From positions 47,729-111,728 of the forward strand of contig JABHBL010000004.1 in assembly GCA_018673925.1 (NCBI GenBank): a DNA stretch of 64,000 nt, read 5' to 3'. The notes beneath the pieces were generated by a model, which saw only the letters and a list, made by a program, of their open reading frames with translations, ran no database searches and was not told where the DNA came from. The translations under genes were made by a program, and so were the position numbers. The number at the start of each line of letters is the position of its first letter. Within the stretch, counting starts at the first letter, position 1. This stretch comes from Fidelibacterota bacterium. GTDB lineage: Bacteria > Fidelibacterota > UBA8477 > JABMPR01. Positions 58,591 through 64,000 of this stretch are shown here, one piece after another.

Positions 58591-59793
58591 ATGCAAAAAG
58601 TTTATATTTGTGATGCTGTAAGAACACCCGTAGGTGCCTATGGTGGTTCTCTTTCATCGATTCGAACTGATGATCTGGCAGCTATTCCCTTGAAGACCTT
58701 GATGGAGAGGCACCCTGAGATCAAATGGGATGAAGTTGATGATGTGCTCATGGGCTGTGCCAATCAGGCAGGTGAGGATAATCGCAATGTTGCTAGAATG
58801 GCTTTGTTGTTGGCAGGGTTTTCTGAATCAGTACCCGGGGCGACTATCAACCGATTATGTGGTTCCGGTATGGATGCGCTTGGAACGGCGGTTCGTGCTA
58901 TCCAGGCTGGTGAAGCTGATCTAATCATTGCTGGTGGAGTGGAAAGCATGTCGCGATCTCCCTATGTCATGGCTAAGCCTGACAAGGGCTTTTCCCGTAC
59001 ACCTGATATGTATGATACAACTATTGGCTGGCGTTTCGTAAACCGTTGGATGGATAGACAGGGACACACGCAATCCTTGATCCAGACAGCTGAGAATATT
59101 GCGGCTGAAAAGGGGATTAGTCGCGAGGATCAGGATAAGTTTTCCTTTGCGAGTCAGAGCAAAGCCAAGGCGGCCCAGGAAAATGGATCATTGGCCCATG
59201 AAATTGTACCTGTGAATATCCCGAGACGGAAGCAGGATGACCTGATCTTTGATAAGGATGAGCATCTGCGTCTCACACCTCTTGATAAACTAGGGACCTT
59301 AAGGGCTATCCTGGGAGAGGGAACGACCATCACCGCCGGAAATGCATCTGGTATTAATGATGGGGCAGCAGCATTGATCATTGCTTCAGCGTCGGCAGTT
59401 AAGAAATATGGATTGAAACCAATGGCGAAGGTCCTGGGGATGCAAACCGCTGGTGTACCACCTCGTACCATGGGTATGGGTCCGGTCCCTGCTACAGATA
59501 AGCTTTTGAAGCGCTTGGATCTCACCTTGGATGATATGGATATCATTGAATTGAACGAGGCTTTTGCGGCTCAGTCATTGGGTTGTACTCGGGAAATGGG
59601 ATTAGCTGATGATGATCCACGGATCAATCCATTAGGAGGGGCTATTGCTTTGGGTCATCCATTGGGGATGAGTGGAGCACGTCTACTTACCACAGCAGTC
59701 CACCAGTTGCAGCAGTCCAGTGGCAAGCGAGCCTTATGCACTATGTGTATTGGGGTGGGTCAGGGGATCGCCACGGTCATCGAGAAGGTATAA
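58591..59793 (+). CDS. Thiolase of the 3-oxoadipyl-CoA (PcaF/PaaJ) type
   Basis: The 400-residue thiolase has the acylated Cys90 in NRLCGSGMDALG, the His of the ALGHPLGMSG loop and the second cysteine in TMCIGVGQG. The stretch DTTIGWRFVNRW and the ending ...TMCIGVGQGIA are closer to PcaF/PaaJ beta-ketoadipyl-CoA thiolases than to acetoacetyl-CoA thiolases, as I recall the families. It would split a 3-oxoacyl-CoA into acetyl-CoA and an acyl-CoA two carbons shorter. It closes the cassette; a dispersed repeat copy begins 8 bases after its stop. Confidence 0.92.
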   Translation: MQKVYICDAVRTPVGAYGGSLSSIRTDDLAAIPLKTLMERHPEIKWDEVDDVLMGCANQAGEDNRNVARMALLLAGFSESVPGATINRLCGSGMDALGTAVRAIQAGEADLIIAGGVESMSRSPYVMAKPDKGFSRTPDMYDTTIGWRFVNRWMDRQGHTQSLIQTAENIAAEKGISREDQDKFSFASQSKAKAAQENGSLAHEIVPVNIPRRKQDDLIFDKDEHLRLTPLDKLGTLRAILGEGTTITAGNASGINDGAAALIIASASAVKKYGLKPMAKVLGMQTAGVPPRTMGMGPVPATDKLLKRLDLTLDDMDIIELNEAFAAQSLGCTREMGLADDDPRINPLGGAIALGHPLGMSGARLLTTAVHQLQQSSGKRALCTMCIGVGQGIATVIEKV

Positions 59794-59800
59794 CCACTTG

Positions 59801-59823
59801 GTGTCTTGCTGAGGCTCTCGAAG
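59801..59823. repeat. Degenerate copy of the dispersed 23-bp repeat
   Basis: It begins GTGTCTTGCTGAGG and ends CTCGAAG, in the same orientation as the copy at 59921-59943, just after the thiolase stop. Confidence 0.5.
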
Positions 59824-59920
59824 TAGACGCCATTAATACTCATGTTACCCACATTGACAAGCCCTGGCTGGCCGACTATATTCACCCCGCTTTTTGCGTT
59901 ATTAAGAGGTCTTTCTTAGC

Positions 59921-59943
59921 GTGTCACCCTGAGCTTGTCGAAG
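59921..59943. repeat. Copy of the dispersed 23-bp repeat, upstream of the split tRNA
   Basis: It begins GTGTCACCCTGAGC and ends TTGTCGAAG. The stretch 59794-59991 holds only this and the degenerate copy; no gene is visible. Confidence 0.6.
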
Positions 59944-59991
59944 GACGGCACGATATAGAAATTCAACGCGAAAAGAGTTTATCGATTGATT

Positions 59992-60036
<45 letters not shown>

Positions 60037-60145
60037 CCTCACATTGTTTATATTGAACTTACAACCACAACATACCGGTAACATACCGTTCGGCTAATTA
60101 GCCGAGTGTTTTACGTGTTGCGGGAGCTGGATAGGATACTTGTGT

Positions 60146-60180
60146 ATAAAAAGCCCCTGAGTTTTGAGGTCAGGGGCTTG
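60146..60180 (-). terminator. Intrinsic terminator at the element's left side
   Basis: A perfect 10-bp stem AAGCCCCTGA/TCAGGGGCTT (60151-60160 and 60170-60179) is followed on the minus strand by TTTTTATA. It would stop transcripts from the minus-strand genes of the element. Confidence 0.85.
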
Positions 60181-60201
60181 TGTGCAATGATTTTCAGCAG
60201 A

Positions 60202-60324
60202 TTATTTCAAATATAGCATCTTGATCACCTGGCTATAATCTCCAGCGACCAATCTCGCAAAGTAGATACCTGTGCTTATGGTTTTGCCGTCAGTTGTTTC
60301 ACCGTTCCAAACCAGCCTACTTTT
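60202..60324 (-). pseudogene. Remnant of a type IX secretion C-terminal sorting domain
   Basis: The minus strand encodes about 40 residues ending with a stop, including LVWNGETTDGKTISTGIYF and VIKMLYLK. This is the FlgD-like/T9SS type A sorting tail ('W.G....G..v.sGiYf..l......kkm..lk'). A stop codon stands just upstream in the same frame, so only the tail of a once larger secreted protein remains. The terminator 60146-60180 follows it. Confidence 0.75.
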
Positions 60325-60344
60325 TTAAATGTAATGCTATAGTC

Positions 60345-61163
60345 TTATCGTGCGCGAAGGGACAGATTTAGCGGTGCTTGATTGTATTGCACCCGAACTA
60401 AAAAGTCCTGCTTCAACTTCATGTTTCGATAGATGGCAGTTCTGTAGCCAGATAGGACGTTGGCATAGTAAAAAAGAGAAGTTACACCAACAGTAAACGC
60501 TGGCAACAAGATGCCAGATTCTCCCTTATTGTATGATTGAACTGAAATTGTTGAATACAGAAATCCCGCTCCTACCACCATGAGAGCTTGGGCCCCATCT
60601 ATACCATGTGAAGAATAAAACTGTCCAGCACCGGGTAAAATTATTGATAGCCACCTTGCAAGATTGGGTTTCTTCAAGGTCTTGGAAAACTCATTGTACG
60701 AAATAATCTCAGACTGACTAAAAAGAGCCTCATCAAGAGTGTTTTGCCTTTCAGCCGTTAGGATGTAGAATCTTTTTTTTACATTGAATACAATACTATC
60801 ATCAACCGAACTCATGAGCCCATACGCAGCCCCAAACTCATATAACTCCATTAATGAATAGCACAAGTTAGTCTTTATGCTATCAGTGTATGTCTGGGTT
60901 AATGCAGAATTATTCTGGAGGGCTTCTTTGTATAGGGACTTCGCTTTGAGGTGCTTTCCCTCCAATTGATAAGTATATGCAATAACGGGTAATAGTCTTT
61001 GCTCTAGAAGACTATCGCCTTCACTCATTTGCTTGTAGAGTTCTAATCGTGCTAAATCATATTCTGAGTTGTCAATTAATTCTTGAACGAACTCATTTCC
61101 CAAACAGGCAAGGGGGGAACTAATTAGAATACAAATATATAGTAAGGCTATCAGGGATTTCAT
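60345..61163 (-). CDS. Exported/membrane protein, DUF5683-like
   Basis: The 272-residue protein has a signal peptide (LIALLYICILISSPLACLG), a TPR-like helical domain (about 25-150: ARLELYKQM, AKSLYKEALQNN) and a C-terminal membrane part starting ARWLSIILPGAGQFYSSHGI, with two or three hydrophobic helices and NVLSGYRTAIYRN. The PGAGQFYxG motif is typical of small FCB membrane proteins of the DUF5683 kind that often lie near yidD. Function is unknown. Its start overlaps the end of the YidD-like gene by 44 bases. Confidence 0.78.
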   Translation of the reverse strand: MKSLIALLYICILISSPLACLGNEFVQELIDNSEYDLARLELYKQMSEGDSLLEQRLLPVIAYTYQLEGKHLKAKSLYKEALQNNSALTQTYTDSIKTNLCYSLMELYEFGAAYGLMSSVDDSIVFNVKKRFYILTAERQNTLDEALFSQSEIISYNEFSKTLKKPNLARWLSIILPGAGQFYSSHGIDGAQALMVVGAGFLYSTISVQSYNKGESGILLPAFTVGVTSLFYYANVLSGYRTAIYRNMKLKQDFLVRVQYNQAPLNLSLRAR

Positions 61164-61479
61164 CTCTATAAACTACTTTATCATCTCTATTGATGGATTT
61201 ATAATGTGTTTGCACAAATTTATTTTCCCGATAAAAATATCTATCAATGAAAAGTGCTGTCCCTTTTATCCACCCATAATTTTCAACAGATTGGATTAAG
61301 AAATTGCTACAAGATACCTCAAATGGACATCGGTGGATGGTTTTACTTCCAATTTTTGTTTGGTATAAGTGATTTAGCTTGTGTGAAAAATGATCGTTTT
61401 TACTCTTATTGCTTTCTTGCGATAACGCAAGTGGAACAAAAATGAAAATGGCCAACAGTAAAAGATACCTATTGGCCAT
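61120..61479 (-). CDS. YidD-like protein with an N-terminal signal peptide
   Basis: The region HLYQTKIG ... IHRCPFEVSCSNFLIQSVEN ... YGWIKGTALFIDRYFYREN matches YidD, the membrane protein insertion efficiency factor usually found between rnpA and yidC (pattern 'Y...isp....CrF.PsCS.Ya.eAi..yG..kG......R..rc'). Here the copy stands apart and starts with what looks like a cleavable signal peptide (YLLLLAIFIFVPLALS) rather than the usual amphipathic helix, so the domain may be exported. I start at ATG 61479; a TTG at 61497 is possible. The C-terminus has an extra 25 residues rich in Asp and Tyr. Confidence 0.8.
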   Translation of the reverse strand: MANRYLLLLAIFIFVPLALSQESNKSKNDHFSHKLNHLYQTKIGSKTIHRCPFEVSCSNFLIQSVENYGWIKGTALFIDRYFYRENKFVQTHYKSINRDDKVVYRDEIPDSLTIYLYSN

Positions 61480-61499
61480 TTTAAAACTATACTTCAATA

Positions 61500-61988
61500 T
61501 TACTTTTTCTCTAGAAGCATAGGAATACTTTGGCGAACATCGTTGTCACCTAAATAGGAGACAAAGGCATACATCTCTTGCTTCCCACCGTCGAGAGCAG
61601 CGAGTTCTAAGGTGATATAAATTTCACCTGGTTCCAGAATCCATATTGCCCCTGTTAGTCCATCAACTATCCATCCAGGAATCCCACCACAGACGACATT
61701 TCCAAGAGTATACATGTTCAAAGTTTGGTCAATCATCATGGACTTTTCTTTATACCCATCCATGTTGACTGTCACCATGTATTTGTTCTTTCTTTTAAGG
61801 TTTACTGAGGCTGGTGTATTCCCTTCAAAGACATTTACACCACCCATTGTTGCAATGGCGACTTTTGCACCTTCAGGAGAAGATTTTATCGCAACATCCT
61901 GATTATCGCCTCCTCCTAATAAGTAAGCACAGCTTGAAATCATCATTATAGCTAAGACAATTAAAAGCACTTTTAGACTTTTCTTCAT
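61500..61988 (-). CDS. PEGA-like lipoprotein
   Basis: GGGGAG stands just before the ATG at 61988. The protein has a lipoprotein signal (VLLIVLAIMMISSC, Cys19) and a PEGA-type beta domain: VAIKSSPEGAKVAI ... GNTPASVNLKRKNKYMVTV, a fold thought to be involved in surface attachment. A hydrophobic, Gly-rich stretch (NVVCGGIPGWIVDGLTGAIW) follows, common in 'PEGA-lipoprotein' genes of Gram-negative bacteria. It is the first gene of a three-gene minus-strand unit with the YidD-like and DUF5683-like genes. The substrate or partner is unknown. Confidence 0.82.
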   Translation of the reverse strand: MKKSLKVLLIVLAIMMISSCAYLLGGGDNQDVAIKSSPEGAKVAIATMGGVNVFEGNTPASVNLKRKNKYMVTVNMDGYKEKSMMIDQTLNMYTLGNVVCGGIPGWIVDGLTGAIWILEPGEIYITLELAALDGGKQEMYAFVSYLGDNDVRQSIPMLLEKK

Positions 61989-62093
61989 GGTACTCCCCAT
62001 TTTACGGGTTAATTGACGTACACCTTCCGTGATTCATCATCGTCACCCTGATTATTTAGCGTTTATATAAATTAATGTGTATAAGTATTGTAT

Positions 62094-62222
62094 TCAATAC
62101 GTATTATGTATATTGGAATAATTCTTCCTCCCTTCCCGGTTAACGTAGATTTCTGAGGTTCTAAGAGATTTGTGTCCTCGAAAGGTCTGCAGTAATCTCT
62201 TGGGCATTCCTCCATTTACCAT
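62094..62222 (-). pseudogene. C-terminal stump of a tyrosine recombinase (integrase)
   Basis: The 42 codons read like the end of a phage/XerC-type integrase: NGGMPKRLLQTFRGHKSLRT then SEIYVNREG. The GHKS histidine and the Tyr of EIYV match the last two catalytic positions of the family ('G.....iq..LGH.s..tT.iY.h'). Nothing recognisable of the N-terminal or central catalytic domain is found upstream to 62540. The neighbouring att repeats support this reading. Confidence 0.6.
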
Positions 62223-62339
62223 TAGAACATCATCGAAAAGTGAAAGGGTGTTGGCGAGTAGGGGATTTACAGCAGGCTCTTGCACCACTTAATTACCCAC
62301 ACCCCTAGAACCCAGAAATACATTCAATCAGATGAGCAT

Positions 62340-62401
62340 TCTATCCAATCGAATATACCATTTACGGTATATTTGTCCCAGTTTGTCACTAATTGGATAG
62401 A
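62340..62401. repeat. Nested inverted repeats near the right end of the element
   Basis: The outer arms TCTATCCAAT (62340-62349) and ATTGGATAGA (62392-62401) enclose inner arms AATATACC (62352-62359) and GGTATATT (62366-62373). Both pairs are perfect. They lie within 62223-62525, where I see no other gene. Such structures near an att site could be recombinase or excisionase binding sites. Confidence 0.6.
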
Positions 62402-62525
62402 AAACTCTATTCGGAAATTGGGTAGAATACCATACGCAGGAGAGAGGCTAAACCGTTACCAGGAAAGGCCTCGTGCAGATGGGGAACGATGCTGAAACTG
62501 GCTAGAAAACAATTCTGGCTCACCA

Positions 62526-62540
62526 ACTCTTAATCAATTT
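62526..62540. repeat. Right 15-bp direct repeat (att core)
   Basis: Exact copy of 60022-60036 (ACTCTTAATCAATTT), followed directly by the missing 3' portion of the tRNA. Confidence 0.85.
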
Positions 62541-62568
62541 GTTCTAGGTTCGAGTCCTGGGCGGTGTA
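62541..62568 (+). tRNA. tRNA-Lys(CTT), 3' part, interrupted
   Basis: GTT completes the variable loop, CTAGG-TTCGAGT-CCTGG is a normal T-arm, and GCGGTGT pairs with the 5' acceptor strand at 59992-59998 (one terminal G-U pair), followed by discriminator A. CCA is not encoded. The anticodon stem is supplied by the repeat just before it. Confidence 0.88.
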
Positions 62569-62706
62569 CAAGATATACCGTTGAGTCTATATCGGTGTTG
62601 CGGGGATTGGGTAGGGAAAATCTTGACATTGATAGAATTTCCAAATATGTTGTTTTTCATCAATCTGACAAGACAGGGTTTAAGCTAATGATGGGGATAT
62701 GAACGC

Positions 62707-62949
62707 TTGGAACCAGAGGGGAATATAGCAACTGAACAGGACAATGTGATCACGTGCCCACGCTGTGGTTCTGAATATATACAACAGATTCATAGAAATC
62801 GAATCATGAAATTAATTACCCGTTTAAAATGCTTTATTTGCACAGACTGCGGGAAACGTTTCTATTGTCGCAATAGTCACAAATCCCAGGAAAAACCGAA
62901 TATGAGTCAAGAGCAGAGTACGAGGTGTTTTAACTTTTTCAGGTCTTGA
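62707..62949 (+). CDS. Small zinc-ribbon protein
   Basis: The frame of 80 codons (TTG start) has two knuckles, CPRCGSEYIQ and CFICTDCGKRFYC, spaced by a basic stretch (HRNRIMKLITRLK). This matches a family of short zinc-ribbon proteins with 'CPrCgs....sRr...er......p.rC..CgkRFy'. The start codon is weak and the base composition shifts after residue 60, so the ends are uncertain. Role unknown. Confidence 0.5.
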   Translation: MEPEGNIATEQDNVITCPRCGSEYIQQIHRNRIMKLITRLKCFICTDCGKRFYCRNSHKSQEKPNMSQEQSTRCFNFFRS

Positions 62950-63046
62950 ATTTTTCAGCCACCTAATTATCGATTTAAGGGAGCCATGACCAACAGGTAT
63001 TGATGTATTAAAAGCTAAGTTGGAAGCATTAAGGGACATGGTGGAA

Positions 63047-63141
63047 AATCCGGAGACTTTCGGACACCGATTCCGGAAAGTTTCGGACAGCATTCCGGTT
63101 TTCACCGGACAGTGATTCCGGAATCTTTCGGACACTTCCGG
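63047..63141. repeat. Four 22-23 bp iterons at the IS21-type end
   Basis: Units start at 63047, 63070, 63092 and 63115, each with an ATTCCGG-like head and a TTTCGGACA-like tail (the third has CACCGGACA). The spacing is close to two DNA turns. IS21-family elements carry such multiple terminal repeats as transposase binding sites. The outer end of the element was not located. The rest of 62950-63301 holds only short hairpins. Confidence 0.65.
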
Positions 63142-63301
63142 AGGGTTGACCGGAATAATATTTAAAACCCCCTTGGCGAACTAATCCTAGTTGCCACACT
63201 CCTGTTCAAGGTGAACATGTCCTCATTTAAAGATGAGGGCATAAATGCACAGAAAACACCTTAAGAACAGCCCACCTCACAGATGGGCAGGGAGATTAAA
63301 A

Positions 63302-64000
63302 ATGAAACACATCCGCAAGATAATAGAGTTGAAGGAGCTAACTGATCTGTCAGTTCGAGCCATCAGGAATGCTCTGGATCTACCACGATCAACAGTCAAT
63401 GATTACCTCCCAGCCTATAAAGCCAGTGACCTGACTCTGGAGCTGATCCAGACTCTTAATGATGATCAGATATACACCGCTCTCTTTGGAGATAAGCCCA
63501 AGGGTTCAAGCCGACCACTGCCAGACTTTAGTAAGATGAATACCGAGTTGAAAAAGAAACATGTGACCCGTTCCCTGCTGTGGGAAGAGTACCGTGAGCA
63601 ACATCCAGAAGGCTTGGGCTATTCCCAGTTCTGTGACCACTACCGCCTCTGGTCAAAGAAGGTGAGTGTCAGTATGCGTCAGGAACATAAAGTTGGCGAG
63701 AAGATGTTCGTTGATTATTCCGGCTTAACTATGGAAGTCATAGACCCAAAGACCGGAGAGATCAGCAAAGCCGAAGTCTTTGTAGCAGCTCTGGGAGCCA
63801 GCGGTTACAGTTATGCTGAAGCTAGTATGAGCCAGAAGAAACATGACTTCATTGCCTCTCACGTGAGAGCATTCAAGTTCTATGGTGGTGTGACTGAAGT
63901 GCTAGTTCCAGATAATTTAAAATCAGCTGTGACAAAATCGAACTGGTATGATCCTGATATCAATGAAAGTTACCAGGATATGGCGGATCATTATGGTACC
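63302..64000 (+). CDS. istA: IS21-family transposase IstA, partial
   Basis: The 233 codons up to the window edge encode the N-terminus of IstA: a helix-turn-helix (LTDLSVRAIRNALDLPRSTV), a linker, and the first part of the DDE domain with the first Asp in MFVDYSG and the second in VPDNLKSAV. The third acidic residue and istB, the ATPase partner expected downstream, lie outside the window. AGGGAGA stands before the ATG. Four iterons lie upstream. Confidence 0.92.
   Translation, partial: MKHIRKIIELKELTDLSVRAIRNALDLPRSTVNDYLPAYKASDLTLELIQTLNDDQIYTALFGDKPKGSSRPLPDFSKMNTELKKKHVTRSLLWEEYREQHPEGLGYSQFCDHYRLWSKKVSVSMRQEHKVGEKMFVDYSGLTMEVIDPKTGEISKAEVFVAALGASGYSYAEASMSQKKHDFIASHVRAFKFYGGVTEVLVPDNLKSAVTKSNWYDPDINESYQDMADHYGT

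Larger units (their letters stand above)
60037..62540. mobile_element. 2504-bp insertion in the tRNA-Lys gene
   Basis: The element lies between the two tRNA halves and is bounded by the 15-bp repeat. It carries on the minus strand a PEGA-like lipoprotein, a YidD homologue, a membrane protein, a sorting-domain remnant with terminator, and the C-terminal stump of a tyrosine recombinase; an inverted-repeat block lies near its right end. No intact integrase, replication or conjugation gene is present, so it looks like the shrunken remains of a genomic island or integrative element. Unlike typical islands it does not rebuild the tRNA at either end. Confidence 0.8.

Noticed and set aside
62280..62495. 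Plus-strand frame of 71 codons at the element's right end
   Set aside because: It covers the nested inverted repeats, lacks a ribosome binding site and has no recognisable features.
60037..62540. Group I or II intron in the tRNA anticodon arm
   Set aside because: The insert is flanked by a 15-bp direct repeat, carries antisense protein genes and an integrase stump, and I see no intron core; an integrated element explains it better.
62824..63135. Minus-strand frame of 103 codons over the iterons
   Set aside because: Its repeated residues simply reflect the 22-bp DNA repeats and it runs antisense to the zinc-ribbon gene.
63047..63141. CRISPR array
   Set aside because: Units follow each other every 22-23 bp without unique spacers, next to istA and with no cas genes; they are transposon-end repeats.

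Overview
The window is a chromosomal segment of a Gram-negative bacterium, most likely of the Fibrobacterota-Chlorobiota-Bacteroidota (FCB) superphylum or a relative such as Marinimicrobia. The evidence is a remnant type IX secretion C-terminal sorting domain (60202-60324), several lipoproteins and outer-membrane-type proteins, gene families typical of that group, and moderate GC. The few promoter candidates visible look like ordinary sigma-70 -35/-10 pairs. I cannot place it to genus.

Layout. 1-12582 (minus strand) holds two envelope lipoproteins, a Nudix hydrolase, a methyltransferase, ssb, a shortened purine-nucleoside-phosphorylase-like gene, a DivIVA-domain gene, a PLP homeostasis protein, and the replication block dnaN-recF-dciA-gyrB-gyrA, with no dnaA in view. 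12583-12881 (299 bases) holds no gene I can support and no DnaA boxes. 12882-19773 (plus) has a membrane protein, a WG-repeat protein, priA, a membrane-anchored zinc peptidase, a frameshifted TPR gene, an oxidoreductase and a possible 27-residue membrane peptide. 19810-28178 (minus) holds a serine hydrolase and a housekeeping run envC-holB-ricT-metG-tatD-rsmA that echoes the Firmicutes holB-yaaT-metS-yabD-ksgA region. 28179-28511 has no gene but ends in a structured cold-shock mRNA leader.

28512-48315 (plus) carries a cold-shock protein, an acyltransferase, oxidoreductases, a B12-binding mutase subunit coupled to an acyl-CoA carboxyltransferase, a tight run of glycosyltransferase, HAD phosphatase, penicillin acylase, membrane protein and SPOUT methyltransferase, then an outer-membrane-type protein, CBS, HAD, VOC, homocysteine methyltransferase and mutY genes, and a large SppA protease with an extra N-terminal domain. 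48402-53432 is an operon of a fungal-type homoaconitase, a cation efflux protein, a HAD phosphatase and an isocitrate/homoisocitrate dehydrogenase.

53634-59793 is the most interesting block: an XRE-cupin regulator, a divergent radical-SAM 2,3-aminomutase, both subunits of a 3-oxoacid CoA-transferase, a class III aminotransferase resembling beta-amino-acid transaminases, and a thiolase of the 3-oxoadipyl-CoA type. Together they could move an amino group from alpha to beta, remove it, activate the beta-keto acid with CoA and cleave it to acetyl-CoA plus an acyl-CoA two carbons shorter.

59794-64000 is accessory DNA. A tRNA-Lys(CTT) gene is split in its anticodon arm by a 2504-bp insertion bounded by 15-bp direct repeats. 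The insertion carries a PEGA-like lipoprotein, a YidD homologue, a membrane protein, a sorting-domain remnant and the stump of a tyrosine recombinase. Beyond it lie a zinc-ribbon ORF, four 22-bp iterons and the start of an IS21-family istA that runs off the window. A 23-bp dispersed repeat occurs in several intergenic gaps (7933-7983, 22953-22975, 59801-59823, 59921-59943).
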